Positions 26,315 to 35,785 of a stretch of DNA of 64,000 bases are shown here, one piece after another (position 1 is the first letter of the stretch; each line of letters starts with the position of its first letter). Under the pieces are notes generated by a model that searched no databases, was not told where the DNA came from, and saw nothing but the letters and a program-made list of their open reading frames with translations. The stretch is from JBBPZA01 sp963728925 (GTDB lineage: Bacteria; Actinomycetota; Thermoleophilia; Solirubrobacterales; Solirubrobacteraceae): assembly GCA_963728925.1 (NCBI GenBank), contig CAVSMB010000031.1, positions 1 through 64,000 on the forward strand. The letters run 5' to 3'. The position numbers and the translations under genes are program-made.

Positions 26315-27139
26315 TCAAACGGCGGCGGCGATCTCGCGGAAGAGCTCCAGCTGGCGCAGCTCGTCGCCAACGGGCCACACGAGAATCCGGTCCGCTCCTG
26401 CCTGCCGGTAGGCGCTGATCCGCTCCGCACAGAGCGTCGCCGGCCCGATCGGCAGCGGGAGCTCGCTGATGGCCTCGGCCGGCCGCCGGAGCATCGGGGC
26501 CAGGACATCGGCGATGACCGTGTCGGCGGCGCGGCGGCTCTCGGTGACGTGGAGCCACATCGTGGCGATCCCGTTCGGGAACCCGTTGGGCAGGGAAGCA
26601 ACGCCCTCGCGGAAGCGCGCGGGCGTCGTGTTGTAGCCGGACGCCAGCCAGCCGTCCCCGAGCCGGGCGACGCGGCGCATTCCCGCCGGCGAGCCCCAAC
26701 TGGCGAGCCAGATCGGTGGAGAGTCGGCGCCAAGCAGCGAGCGCACCTCGCCGACTGCCCCATCGAAGCGCTTCCAGCGCTCGTCGAACGGAGCCCCGAC
26801 CGCCGCGTAGTCGTCGCGCGATGATCCCGGCCCGAGTCCCGCCACCAGCCGGCCGCCTGACAGTCTGTGTAGGGCCGCCAGCATCTTCGAGGTGGGAGCC
26901 GGCCCGCGCACGACCGGGAGCGCCACCGTGGTCGCAATCGTCATGGCCGGCGCGGCGTCGATGGTGGCCGCGAGCGCGGTTGGCCCGTCGAGCCACGGCC
27001 TGCCGAACACGAGATGGTCGTTGGCGCACAGCCAGGTGTAGCCGAGCGCCGCGGCGCGCCCGGCATACGCCCGCAGCTCAGCGAGCGTCCGCGGCGTGCC
27101 GTCGAACTCGATCAGCGGAAGATGCGCCCCGATCTCCAT
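26315..27139 (-). CDS. LLM-class (F420-dependent type) oxidoreductase
   Basis: A 274-residue TIM-barrel protein of the luciferase-like family. It starts MEIGAHLPLIEFDG and has LGYTWLCANDHLVFGRPWL, the coenzyme-binding type segment RLSGGRLVAGLGPGSSRDDY and PPIWLASWGSPAGMRRVARL. F420-dependent members of this family reduce or oxidise varied substrates with F420H2. Genes for F420 synthesis lie in the same window, supporting that cofactor. ATG 27139 overlaps the stop of a 42-codon ORF (TGATG); a GTG lies one codon upstream. Confidence 0.85.
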   Translation of the reverse strand: MEIGAHLPLIEFDGTPRTLAELRAYAGRAAALGYTWLCANDHLVFGRPWLDGPTALAATIDAAPAMTIATTVALPVVRGPAPTSKMLAALHRLSGGRLVAGLGPGSSRDDYAAVGAPFDERWKRFDGAVGEVRSLLGADSPPIWLASWGSPAGMRRVARLGDGWLASGYNTTPARFREGVASLPNGFPNGIATMWLHVTESRRAADTVIADVLAPMLRRPAEAISELPLPIGPATLCAERISAYRQAGADRILVWPVGDELRQLELFREIAAAV

Positions 27140-27267
27140 CACTTCGAGCGGCGCCGGCGTCCGCGCAACATCGCGGTGACGGCGCCGAACCCCACGACGA
27201 GCACCGGGCCGAGCGACCCGATCGTCTCCTCGACTGGGACGCCGGCGATGTGCGCGAACGGGGTCAC
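27139..27267 (-). CDS. 42-residue single-helix membrane peptide coupled to the LLM gene
   Basis: GTG 27267 reads VTPFAHIAGVPVEETIGSLG, then PVLVVGFGAVTAML and a basic end RGRRRRSK. One membrane helix with a positive C-terminus predicts a small anchored protein. The stop overlaps the ATG of the LLM gene. The frame may start further upstream at a TTG (about 27318), adding FYPGRRLHDGDLP. The 128 bases between this ORF and the acetoacetyl-CoA synthetase gene hold no other gene. Confidence 0.4.
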   Translation of the reverse strand: MTPFAHIAGVPVEETIGSLGPVLVVGFGAVTAMLRGRRRRSK

Positions 27268-27395
27268 TGGAAGATCTCCGTCGTGCAGTCGCCGCCCTGG
27301 GTAGAACAAGGGAGGCTCACATCCTTTCCCGGAGTATCACCGCGCCACCCAGCCATGTCGAGCCCCCGGCCGGCGGCCGCGCGGGACGACCGCGA

Positions 27396-29384
27396 TCAGG
27401 CGGACGGCGTCTTGCCCGCCAGCTCGACGAACGGGTCCAGGGCGGCGGGGTTCGCGAGCGACTCGCGGCTGGCCGCCTTCTCGGGCGGGGTTCCGGTGAG
27501 GATGCGCTTGACCGGCACCTCGAGCACCTTGCCGCTCAGCGTGCGCGGCACCTCGGCGACCTGCACGACCTCGTTGGGCACGTGGCGCGGCGAGCAGTCC
27601 TCGCGGATGCGCTTGCGGATCGCACCGATCAGGTCGTCGTCGAGCGACGCGCTCTCGTCGAGGACCACGAAGAGCGGCATCCAGCCCTCCGTCCCCTCGC
27701 GCGGGATGTCGACGACCAGCGCGTCGAGCACCTCGTCGAGCGCCAGCACGGCACGGTAGATCTCGCTCGTCCCGATGCGCACGCCCGAGCGGTTGATCGT
27801 CGAGTCCGACCGCCCGGTGATGATCGCCGTACCGCGCGAGGTGATCTCGATCCAGTCGCCGTGGCGCCACACACCGGGATAGGTGTCGAAGTACGACTCG
27901 CGCAGGCGCGTCCCGTCGGGGTCGTTCCACAGGTACAGCGGCATCGACGGCATCGGCTCGGTGATCACGAGCTCGCCGACGTGGTCGATGACGGGCTGGG
28001 CGTTCCCGTCGAAGGCCTGCACCGCGCAGCCCAGCGCGCGCGCCTGCAGCTCTCCCCGCCACACCGGGAGGGTGGGCACGCCGCCGACGAACGCCGTGCA
28101 CACGTCGGTCCCGCCGCTCGTGGAGAACAGCCACGCGTCGTCCTTGACCGACTCGTAGACCCAGTCGAAGCCCTCGGGCGCGAGCGGCGAGCCCGTCGAG
28201 CCGACGCTGCGCAGGGCCGAGAGGTCGTGGGTAGCCCTGGGCTCCAGGCCGGCCTTGACGCAGGAGGCGATGAAGCTCGCGCTCGTCCCGAAGCACGTCA
28301 CCCGTGCGTCCTGCGCGTAGTCCCACAGCGCCTCGAGGCCCGGGTGTCCGGGGTTGCCGTCGAACAGCGCCACCGTCGCGCCGGTGAGCATCGTCCCCAC
28401 CATGAAGTTCCACATCATCCAGCCCGTCGTGGTGAACCAGAACATCCGGTCGCCTGGGTGCAGATCGAGATGGAAGTGGCCCTTCTTGAGCTGCTCGAGG
28501 AGGATCCCGCCCTGGCCCTGGACGATCGCCTTGGGCAGCCCGGTCGTGCCCGACGAGTAGAGCACCCACAGCGGGTGGTCGAAGTCGACCGGCTCGAAGC
28601 GAAGCTCCTCCACCTCGGCCAGCAGCTCGTCCCAGCCGAGCGTGCCCTCGACCGAGCCCGAGCCCAGGTAGGGCACGAGCACGGTGTGCTCGAGCGAGGC
28701 GATCTCGCGCCGCAGGCCCTCGACGACGTCGCGACGGTCGAGCGCCTTGTCGCCGTAGCGGTAGCCGTCGACGGCCAGCAGCACCTTCGGCTCGATCTGG
28801 GCAAAGCGGTCGACCACGCTGCGCGCGCCGAACTCGGGCGCGGCGCTCGACCACACCGCGCCCAGGCCGGCGACGGCGAGGAAGGCGACGATCGTCTCGG
28901 GGATGTTCGGCAGGTAGGCCGCCACGCGGTCGCCGGGCCCGACGCCGAGCCGGCGCAGGCCCGCGGCGGCGCGCGCGACCTGCTCGCCAAGCTCGTCCCA
29001 GCTCAGCTCGACGTCCTCGCGCGTCTGCGAGCGCGCGACGATCGCCGGCTCGCCGGGGCGCCCTGCGCGCAGCACGTGCTCGGCATAGTTCAGGCGCGCG
29101 CCCGGGAACCACTGCGTGCCGGGCATCTCACGGCGGCCGAGCACGCGCTCGTAGGGCGCATGGGCGTGCACGTCGCAGAACTCCCACACCGAGGCCCAGA
29201 ACGCCTCCAGCTCTGTCACCGACCAGTCCCACAGGGCGGCGTAGTCGGGCGCGTCGACCCCGCGCGTCGCGCGCAGCCAGTTCGCGTAGCGGGTGATCGT
29301 CGCGCACTCGACGACCTCGGAGGGCGGTCTCCAGAGCTCGGTGGGCATCAGACGGGGGATGTGGGGGTTGGGGTGGATGGCCAT
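27396..29384 (-). CDS. Acetoacetate-CoA ligase (acetoacetyl-CoA synthetase)
   Basis: A 662-residue ANL-superfamily enzyme of the normal length for acetoacetyl-CoA synthetases. It has the N-terminal segment ANWLRATRGVDAPDYAALWD and NYAEHVLR, the AMP-binding P-loop LYSSGTTGLPKAIVQGQGG, GTSASFIASC, the A8 region ITGRSDSTINRSGVRIGTSE and the catalytic lysine motif TLSGKVLEVPVKRIL. It activates acetoacetate with ATP and CoA. It is third in an operon with an acyl-CoA carboxylase beta subunit (TGATG overlap) and 3-hydroxybutyryl-CoA dehydrogenase, pointing to ketone-body, leucine or polyhydroxybutyrate metabolism. Confidence 0.92.
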   Translation of the reverse strand: MAIHPNPHIPRLMPTELWRPPSEVVECATITRYANWLRATRGVDAPDYAALWDWSVTELEAFWASVWEFCDVHAHAPYERVLGRREMPGTQWFPGARLNYAEHVLRAGRPGEPAIVARSQTREDVELSWDELGEQVARAAAGLRRLGVGPGDRVAAYLPNIPETIVAFLAVAGLGAVWSSAAPEFGARSVVDRFAQIEPKVLLAVDGYRYGDKALDRRDVVEGLRREIASLEHTVLVPYLGSGSVEGTLGWDELLAEVEELRFEPVDFDHPLWVLYSSGTTGLPKAIVQGQGGILLEQLKKGHFHLDLHPGDRMFWFTTTGWMMWNFMVGTMLTGATVALFDGNPGHPGLEALWDYAQDARVTCFGTSASFIASCVKAGLEPRATHDLSALRSVGSTGSPLAPEGFDWVYESVKDDAWLFSTSGGTDVCTAFVGGVPTLPVWRGELQARALGCAVQAFDGNAQPVIDHVGELVITEPMPSMPLYLWNDPDGTRLRESYFDTYPGVWRHGDWIEITSRGTAIITGRSDSTINRSGVRIGTSEIYRAVLALDEVLDALVVDIPREGTEGWMPLFVVLDESASLDDDLIGAIRKRIREDCSPRHVPNEVVQVAEVPRTLSGKVLEVPVKRILTGTPPEKAASRESLANPAALDPFVELAGKTPSA

Positions 29385-30922
29385 CAGACCGGGGTCACCG
29401 GGTTGTGCTTGGCCGGCCACTCGCGCCGCCGGCCCGCGTAGAGGCCGAAGCGCCGAACGAGCTCCTCGCGCAGCCGGTCGGGGGCGATCACCGCGTCGAC
29501 GACCATCTCTGAGGCGAGGTGCAGGATGTCGATGTCCTGCCCGTACTCGCGGCGCAGCTCCTCGGTGCGTTGCTCGCGCTCCTCGTCGTCGTCTATCGCC
29601 TGCAGCTGGTTGTAGAAGACCGCGTTGATCGCCGCCGACGGGCCCATCACGGCGATCGAGGCGCTCGGCAGGGCCAGGCAGCAGTCGGGCTCGAACGCCG
29701 GCCCGGACATGGCGTAAAGCCCCGCGCCGTAGGCCTTGCGCACCACGACCGAGATCTTGGGCACCGTCGCCTCGGCGACCGCGCTGATCATCTTCGCCCC
29801 GTGCCGGATGATGCCCGTCTTCTCCACAGCCGTGCCGATCATGAAGCCCGGGACGTCGGCGAGGAAGAGCAGCGGGACGTTGAACGCGTTGCAGGTCCAG
29901 ATGAAGCGCGCCGCCTTGTCGGAGGAGTCCGAGAAGAGGACGCCCCCCTTGACCTTCGGCTGATTGGCGACGATCCCCACCACGCGGCCTTCGAGCCGCG
30001 CGTAGCCGACGATCAGCTCCTTGGCCCAGCGCGGGTGGACCTCGAAGAACGACTCGGCGTCGAGCAGGGCCGCGAGCATGTCGCGCATGTCCCACGGCTT
30101 GTTCTCGTCGGCGGGGACGATCTGCGCGATGGCGGCGTCCGAGACGGGCTCGGCGGGTGGGGCGGCCGGCGGCTCGCCCTCCCAGTCGGTCGGGAAGTAG
30201 GACAGGTAGCGCCGCGCGAGCTCGACCCCCTCCTCGTCGCTGGAGGCAAGGAGGTGGCCCACGCCCGAGGTGCCGGTGTGCATCCGCGCGCCGCCCATCT
30301 CCTCGAGCGACACCTTCTCGCCGATGACCATCTCGGCCATCCGAGGCGAGCCGAGGTACATCGAGGCGTTGCCCTCGCGCATGATCACCACGTCGCAGAA
30401 GGCCGGGATGTAGGCGCCACCCGCCGCGCTGGGCCCGAAGAGCATGCACACCTGCGGCACCACGCCCGAGAGACGCACCTCGTTGTAGAAGATGCGGCCC
30501 GCGTGGCGGCGGCCCGGGAACATCTGGACCTGCTCGGTGATGCGCGCTCCCGCCGAGTCGACGAGGTAGACCATGGGGACGCGGTGGCGCAGCGCCTGCT
30601 CCTGGATGCGCAGGATCTTCTCCACCGTCCGCGGTCCCCAGGAACCGGCCTTCACCGTGGGGTCGTTGGCCATCAGCGCCACGGGCCGCCCGCCGACGGC
30701 GCCCATCCCCGTGACCACCCCGTCGGCGCCCAGCCCGTCGCCGTCCCAGTTGGCCAGCAACGCCTCCTCGGCGAACGTGTCGGGGTCGAGCAGCCGCGCC
30801 ACGCGCTCGCGGACCGGCAGCTTGCCCTGCTCGCGCGCCTTGTCGTGGTGGCGCTCCGGGCCGCCGGCGAGCGCGCGGGCGGTGGCGTCGTCGAGGTGGG
30901 GCAGGTCCGTCACGTCGGTCAC
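29384..30922 (-). CDS. Acyl-CoA carboxylase beta subunit (carboxyltransferase)
   Basis: 512 residues with the two crotonase-fold halves of a biotin-dependent carboxyltransferase. Motifs are VYLVDSAGARITEQVQMFPG and GPSAAGGAYIPAF in the N half, and LADVPGFMIGTAVEKTGIIR with RKAYGAGLYAMSGPAF in the C half. Subfamily features (QVQMFPG, AYGAG) fit methylcrotonyl-, geranyl- or propionyl-CoA carboxylases. The biotin carboxylase/carrier subunit is not in the window. ATGA overlap with the upstream dehydrogenase and TGATG with the downstream synthetase show tight coupling. Probably cytosolic. Confidence 0.9.
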   Translation of the reverse strand: MTDVTDLPHLDDATARALAGGPERHHDKAREQGKLPVRERVARLLDPDTFAEEALLANWDGDGLGADGVVTGMGAVGGRPVALMANDPTVKAGSWGPRTVEKILRIQEQALRHRVPMVYLVDSAGARITEQVQMFPGRRHAGRIFYNEVRLSGVVPQVCMLFGPSAAGGAYIPAFCDVVIMREGNASMYLGSPRMAEMVIGEKVSLEEMGGARMHTGTSGVGHLLASSDEEGVELARRYLSYFPTDWEGEPPAAPPAEPVSDAAIAQIVPADENKPWDMRDMLAALLDAESFFEVHPRWAKELIVGYARLEGRVVGIVANQPKVKGGVLFSDSSDKAARFIWTCNAFNVPLLFLADVPGFMIGTAVEKTGIIRHGAKMISAVAEATVPKISVVVRKAYGAGLYAMSGPAFEPDCCLALPSASIAVMGPSAAINAVFYNQLQAIDDDEEREQRTEELRREYGQDIDILHLASEMVVDAVIAPDRLREELVRRFGLYAGRRREWPAKHNPVTPV

Positions 30923-31803
30923 AGCTGCGGATTGGGTACCGGCTGCTCACCCGAGTAGTCGTAGAAGCCCGTGCCCGACTTGCGGCCGTACCAGCCGGCG
31001 GCGAGCATCTTGTTGAGGATCGGGGGCCGCGCGAAGCGCTTCTCGCGGAACTCGTCGAACATCACGTCGCCGATCGACCCGAGCGTGTCGAGGCCGATGA
31101 AGTCGGAGAGGGTGAGCGGGCCCATGGGGTGCCCGGCGCCCGCCTTCATCGCTTCGTCGATCTCCACGATCGAGCCGATCCCCTCCTCGTAGCCGCGCAT
31201 GCCGTCGAGCAGGTAGGGCACGATCAGGCGATTGACGATGAAGCCGGCGGTGTCGCGCGTCTGCACGGTGAGCTTGCCCAGGCGCTCGCCGAAGTCCAGG
31301 CCGGCCTGGAAGGCCTCGGGCGAGGTGGTGACGCCCCTGACGACCTCGAGCAGCTTCATGACCTGCACCGGGTTGAAGAAGTGCAGCCCGAGGAAGCGGT
31401 CGGGGCGGCCCGTGACGGCGGCCTGGTCGATGACCGGCAGCGAGGACGTGTTGGTCGCGAGCACCGCCTCGGGCTTGGCCAGCGCGTCGACCTCCTTCCA
31501 CATCTCGAGCTTTTGCGGGAGATCCTCGGTGATCGCCTCGACGATCAGGTCGCAGTCGGCCAGCTCGCCGTAGTCCAGCGTCCCGTGGATGCGGCCCTTG
31601 ACCGCGTCGGCGTCGTCCTGGGTCGCACGGCCCTTCTCCACCGCCCGCGAGAGCTGCTTGTCGATCTTGCCCAGGCCCTTGTCGAGCGTCGCCTGGTCGA
31701 CCTCGCGCACGACGACGTCCAGCCCCGACTGCGCTGCGACCTGGGTGATGCCGTGGCCCATCAGGCCGCAGCCCACCACGCCGACCTTCGCGATCTTCGC
31801 CAC
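30919..31803 (-). CDS. 3-hydroxybutyryl-CoA dehydrogenase
   Basis: A 294-residue enzyme with the Rossmann motif VGVVGCGLMGHGITQVAAQS, ATNTSSLPVIDQAA, the catalytic-histidine region LGLHFFNPVQVMKLLEVV and a C-terminal end GRKSGTGFYDYSGEQ. It interconverts acetoacetyl-CoA and 3-hydroxybutyryl-CoA with NAD(P). GTG 31803 is preceded by a good Shine-Dalgarno GGAGGA 6 bases away, unlike the many leaderless-type genes here. First gene of the three-gene operon; a TAGGCT box upstream (near 31849) could be its promoter. Confidence 0.93.
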   Translation of the reverse strand: MAKIAKVGVVGCGLMGHGITQVAAQSGLDVVVREVDQATLDKGLGKIDKQLSRAVEKGRATQDDADAVKGRIHGTLDYGELADCDLIVEAITEDLPQKLEMWKEVDALAKPEAVLATNTSSLPVIDQAAVTGRPDRFLGLHFFNPVQVMKLLEVVRGVTTSPEAFQAGLDFGERLGKLTVQTRDTAGFIVNRLIVPYLLDGMRGYEEGIGSIVEIDEAMKAGAGHPMGPLTLSDFIGLDTLGSIGDVMFDEFREKRFARPPILNKMLAAGWYGRKSGTGFYDYSGEQPVPNPQL

Positions 31804-31890
31804 TCCGTTCCTCCAGGATTCGTGTCCGTGAGACGAGTCCGGAGCCTACGCGGTCGCCGCCGCGGGCGGCGGGCTCCGCGCCCGCGCGCG

Positions 31891-31896
31891 TACACT
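31891..31896 (+). promoter_or_regulatory. -10 box before the glycosyltransferase operon
   Basis: TACACT, 10 bases before the TTG start at 31907, with no ribosome binding site between them. Confidence 0.35.
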
Positions 31897-31906
31897 CGCC
31901 CGCGCC

Positions 31907-32932
31907 TTGGCCACGCTGCTCTTCGCCTACCCGCGGCCCTCGTCGTTCATCGTCATCGACCGCGACGCGCTGGCGTCCGAGCACCCGATCCTGGAATGGG
32001 AGCAGGCCGGTCGCTGGCGCAACCCGCTGCCGCTCGTGCGGCTGGTGCGCCGCGCCGACGCGGTGGTCGCGTGGTGGGCCTCGTGGCACAGCTTCTTCCC
32101 GATCACCCTGGCCTGGCTGGCGCGCAAGCCCTCGCTGCTGATCGTCGGCGGATTCGACGTGGCCAACGTGCCCGAGGTCGGGTTCGGCTACCAGCAGGGC
32201 GGCCTCGCAAAGTGGGCGAGCCGCTGGATCATCGCCCGCGCGACGCACCTGGTCACCAACTCGCACTACAGCCGCGAGGAGATCGCGCGCAACATCGGGC
32301 CGCGGACGGCGGCGTGTGTCGAGGTCATCCACCACGGGATCCCCGACCCCTTCGGCGAGCTGCCGGTCAAGCCCGAGGCCGACCCCGTCGCCCTGACGGT
32401 CGGCGGGGTGACCGCGCTGACCCTCGAGCAGAAGGGGCAGCGGCCGTTCGTCGACGCGGCGGCGCTCGTCCCCGAGGCGCGCTTCGTGCTCGCCGGCGCG
32501 TGGCTCGAGGAGGACGCCGTCGCGCGGCTGCGCGAGCGGGCGGGCGACAACGTGGAGCTGCGCGGCTGGGTCGAGCAGGCCGAGCTCGAGGAGCTCTACC
32601 GCCGCGCGGGCGCCTACGTCCAGGCGAGCTGGCACGAGGGCTTCGGCATGGCCGTGGCCGAGGCGATGCTCGCCGGCTGCGTGCCCGTCGTCCGCGACGC
32701 CGGCGCCATGCCCGAGGTCGTCGGGGACACCGGGATACGGATCGCGGGCTCGGAGCCCGAGGAGATCGCCGATGGCGTTCGCCGGGCGCTCGCCGCCGGG
32801 CCCGACGGCGCACGCCGCGCGCGCGAGCGCGTCCTTCGCGAGTTTCCGCTCCAGACGCGCGCCGAACGGCTGCGGGAGGCGGTGGCCCGTATCCTGCGAG
32901 CAGAACGGACGATGGGGCGAAACGGGCGATGA
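31907..32932 (+). CDS. Glycosyltransferase family 4-like protein
   Basis: A 341-residue GT-B fold enzyme. The N half has LLIVGGFDVANVPEVGFGY and THLVTNSHYSREEIARNIG; the C half has the family nucleotide-sugar motif YVQASWHEGFGMAVAEAMLA, with the E-x7-E arrangement typical of GT4. It would transfer a sugar to an envelope polymer or lipid. The start is a TTG with a TACACT box 10 bases upstream. Its stop overlaps the next gene (ATGA), placing it at the head of a glycosyltransferase / gamma-glutamyl hydrolase-like gene pair just before asnB and a flippase. Confidence 0.85.
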   Translation: MATLLFAYPRPSSFIVIDRDALASEHPILEWEQAGRWRNPLPLVRLVRRADAVVAWWASWHSFFPITLAWLARKPSLLIVGGFDVANVPEVGFGYQQGGLAKWASRWIIARATHLVTNSHYSREEIARNIGPRTAACVEVIHHGIPDPFGELPVKPEADPVALTVGGVTALTLEQKGQRPFVDAAALVPEARFVLAGAWLEEDAVARLRERAGDNVELRGWVEQAELEELYRRAGAYVQASWHEGFGMAVAEAMLAGCVPVVRDAGAMPEVVGDTGIRIAGSEPEEIADGVRRALAAGPDGARRARERVLREFPLQTRAERLREAVARILRAERTMGRNGR

Positions 32933-33858
32933 ACACGCAGACCGCTCTCTCCGAGGACTCGAGCAGCACGTCGCTCAACAGCGGAGCCCACGCAGTGGAG
33001 CACTGCGCGGTCGATCCGTCGACCCTCGAGGGTCTCGGCAGCGCCCTCGGCCGCCAAGTGCTCATCCGGCGGTCTCCCCGCCGTCTCGCCCTCTATACGG
33101 TGACCGAGCTCGTCAGCGCTCCGTCCTCCGCGGTCCACGTGGGAACCGAGGGACTGGCCCGCCTGGGAGACGCCGCCGACGCGCCGCCCGAGGGGGAGGT
33201 CGACGCGACGATCGAGACTGACTTCATCGGGGGCGATCCGCCGGGGCCGGCTCGCCTGACCGAGGAGCTGCTGGGCGATGACGCAACGGGCCTCGCAATC
33301 CTCGCGCCCCACGGCGGCCGGATCGAGGTCGGCACCGACCACCAGGCCGACTCGGTCTACGGGCTGCTCGCGCCGCAGGCCAAGCCGGTCCAAGCCTGGA
33401 TCGCGCACGGCTTCAATCGGGCAACCGGCGCCCGCACGTGCTGGCACATCACGTCGTCGGAGATATCCGAGCTCTCGTTTCCGGCGCTCGGAACGCTCTT
33501 CGGTCCCGAGGGGTCCGGTCAGACGTTCGCCCATGCGGTCGCCTTCCACGGCAACAACGACTCCGAGGCCGTCGTCGTCGGCGGCGGGCTTCCGGCCGAC
33601 GAGGCACAAACGGAGCTCAAGGGGAAGCTCGCAGCACGGATCCACGACGCGCTCGGCGCGGTGACGCCCGATCCCCCGCCGGTCGAGGTCAGGCTCTGCG
33701 GGCCCCTGGCCGGCGCCCTGCGTTCGAACATCGTCAACCGGGTCACCGAACGGGGCAACGGCGTCCAGATCGAGCAACCGCTCGCGGTCCGCGAGGACGT
33801 GGAGCAGAGCGACGCCATCGCTCGCGCCGTCGCGGAGCTCTACGCCGACCTGATCTGA
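32929..33858 (+). CDS. Poly-gamma-glutamate hydrolase family protein
   Basis: 309 residues. From about residue 110 the protein matches the poly-gamma-glutamate hydrolase (PF05908-type) family: LAILAPHGGRIEVGTDHQAD, a CWHITSSEISELSFPAL region and AVAFHGNNDSEAVVVGGG, which supply the histidines of the predicted zinc site. Phage enzymes of this type cut gamma-linked polyglutamate capsules. No signal peptide is visible, and the first 100 residues are an unassigned domain. The ATGA overlap with a glycosyltransferase and the nearness of asparagine synthetase and flippase genes suggest a role in a peptide- or glutamate-bearing envelope polymer. Confidence 0.75.
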   Translation: MNTQTALSEDSSSTSLNSGAHAVEHCAVDPSTLEGLGSALGRQVLIRRSPRRLALYTVTELVSAPSSAVHVGTEGLARLGDAADAPPEGEVDATIETDFIGGDPPGPARLTEELLGDDATGLAILAPHGGRIEVGTDHQADSVYGLLAPQAKPVQAWIAHGFNRATGARTCWHITSSEISELSFPALGTLFGPEGSGQTFAHAVAFHGNNDSEAVVVGGGLPADEAQTELKGKLAARIHDALGAVTPDPPPVEVRLCGPLAGALRSNIVNRVTERGNGVQIEQPLAVREDVEQSDAIARAVAELYADLI

Positions 33859-33893
33859 GCGTCCGAGCGCGCGGCCCCGCCCGCCCCTGCTGC

Positions 33894-33899
33894 CACAAT
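33894..33899 (+). promoter_or_regulatory. -10-like box before asnB
   Basis: CACAAT ends 8 bases before the ATG at 33908. It is a weaker match than the TANNNT boxes elsewhere. Confidence 0.25.
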
Positions 33900-33907
33900 C
33901 GGCGCCA

Positions 33908-35785
33908 ATGTGCGGCATGGGGGCGATCCTCGATCCGGGCGCGACGCTGCCCGGCGCCGCGGCCGCCGGCATGTGCGCGGCGCTGCGCCATCGCGGGCCC
34001 GACGGCGACGCCGTGCGGCGCCTGGGTCCGGCCACGCTCGTCCACACGCGGCTTGCGATCATCGACGTCGCCGGCGGCGACCAGCCGCTGACGAGCGAGG
34101 ACGGCTCGGTCTCGGTCGTGGTCAACGGCGAGATCTACAACCACCTCGAGCTGCGCTCCGAGCTCGAGGCGCGCGGGCACCGCTTCGCCACGCACTCGGA
34201 CTGCGAGGTCGTCGTGCACCTCTACGAGGAGCACGGCGTCGACGGACTGGCCCGGATGAACGGGATCTTCGGCCTCGCGCTGTGGGACGCGCGCCGCGAG
34301 CGGCTGGTCGCCGCGCGCGACCCGCTCGGGGTCAAGCCCGTGTATTGGTGGACGGACGGGCGTCGGCTGGCGCTGGCCTCCGAGGTGCGCGCGCTGCTGG
34401 CCACCGGACTGGCTCGCGCGGAGGTCGACCCGGTCGCGCTGGACCACTACCTGGCGACGCGCTTCGTGCCCTCACCGCGGACGCTGTTCGCGGGCGTCTC
34501 CAAGCTCGCCCCGGCCTCGATGCTCGTCGCCGAGGGGGGCAGCGTGCGGGTCGAGGGGTTTCGCGAGGCGCCGGGCGAGGTGCTCACCGGCGCGGGCGCG
34601 GAGGAGCTCCGCGAGCGCTTCGTCGCGGCCGTCGGTCGCCAGCGGATGTCCGACGTGCCCTACGGCGCCTTGCTCTCCGGCGGGGTCGACTCGGCGGCCG
34701 TGGTCGCCGCCATGCAGCGAGCGGGCGACACCGCGCCGTCGACCTTCACCATCGGCTTTCCCGGGGCCGGCGACATCGTGGACGAGCGCGCGGTCGCCGC
34801 CCGCACGGCGGCCGAGCTGGGAACGGACCACCACGACACGGCGATGGAGCAGGGCGACTTCCTCGCCGCGCTCGAGCGCTGCGTGCGCTCGCTCGAGGAG
34901 CCCTGCGCGATCCCGTCCGCCCCGGCCCTGGAGCAGCTCTCGGGCTTCGCCGCCGGCTCGGTGAAGGTCGTGCTCTCCGGCCAGGGCGCCGACGAGCCCC
35001 ACGGCGGCTATGGGCGCCACCGGGCCGCGGCCGCGCTCGGCGCGCTGGCGCGCGTGCCCGCCGTGGCGGGCCGGCTCGCGGGAGCGGTCCCGCGCTTCGA
35101 GCGCGCGGGCCAGCTTTCGCGCCTGCTCGGCCCGATGCCGACAGGGGAGCGGCTCCTGGCGCTCGCCGAGGTGACCTCGCCCGAGGAGCGGGCCTCCCTC
35201 AATGGGGGTGTGTCGGCGGCCGAGGCGGCAGCCGAGCGCCTCTCGCTCGTCGACGGGGTGCGTGCCGACGTCGGCGACCGCCCGCTGCTCGACCAGGCCC
35301 TCTACGTCGACGCGTACCTCTTCCTGCCCGACCGGCTGCTGATCTGCGCCGACAAGATGTCGATGGCCCACGCGCTCGAGCACCGCGTCCCCTTCCTCGA
35401 CGTCGAGCTCATGCGCTGGGTCGACCGCGTCCCGGGGCGTGAGCGCACGGGCGTGCGCTCCGGGAAGCGGCTGCACCGGGCGGCGGTCGCCGGCCTCGTG
35501 CCCCGCGAGGCGCTCGAGCGCCCCAAGCACGGCTTCGCCTCGCCCTACGAGGACTGGATGCACAGCTCGCTCGCCGCCGAGGTCCGACGCCGCTACGCCG
35601 AGCGCGGACCGCTCTCCGAGCTCGTCGCGCCCAGCGCCGTCGGCCGCCTGGTCGACCAGCACCTCGCCCGCCGCGCCGACCACAAGCGCCTGCTCTACGC
35701 GCTGCTCGAGCTCGCCGTGTGGCACGGCGCGTTCGTCGAGGGCACGCCCGCGCCCCCGCCGGCCCCGGTCGCCGCCTCCCGATGA
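33908..35785 (+). CDS. asnB: Asparagine synthase (glutamine-hydrolysing)
   Basis: A 625-residue class II glutamine amidotransferase. The N-terminal nucleophile cysteine follows the start (MCGMGAI), with RHRGPDGD and VVNGEIYNHLELR in the glutaminase domain. The synthetase domain has the ATP PP-loop ALLSGGVDSAAV near residue 257 and SGQGADEPHGGYGRH; the usual SGEGADE is slightly changed to SGQGADE. It makes Asn from Asp or amidates a sugar/peptide acid. Its location with a glycosyltransferase and an overlapping flippase gene favours an envelope-polymer role (as for WbpS/AsnB-like amidotransferases) over simple Asn synthesis. Confidence 0.88.
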   Translation: MCGMGAILDPGATLPGAAAAGMCAALRHRGPDGDAVRRLGPATLVHTRLAIIDVAGGDQPLTSEDGSVSVVVNGEIYNHLELRSELEARGHRFATHSDCEVVVHLYEEHGVDGLARMNGIFGLALWDARRERLVAARDPLGVKPVYWWTDGRRLALASEVRALLATGLARAEVDPVALDHYLATRFVPSPRTLFAGVSKLAPASMLVAEGGSVRVEGFREAPGEVLTGAGAEELRERFVAAVGRQRMSDVPYGALLSGGVDSAAVVAAMQRAGDTAPSTFTIGFPGAGDIVDERAVAARTAAELGTDHHDTAMEQGDFLAALERCVRSLEEPCAIPSAPALEQLSGFAAGSVKVVLSGQGADEPHGGYGRHRAAAALGALARVPAVAGRLAGAVPRFERAGQLSRLLGPMPTGERLLALAEVTSPEERASLNGGVSAAEAAAERLSLVDGVRADVGDRPLLDQALYVDAYLFLPDRLLICADKMSMAHALEHRVPFLDVELMRWVDRVPGRERTGVRSGKRLHRAAVAGLVPREALERPKHGFASPYEDWMHSSLAAEVRRRYAERGPLSELVAPSAVGRLVDQHLARRADHKRLLYALLELAVWHGAFVEGTPAPPPAPVAASR

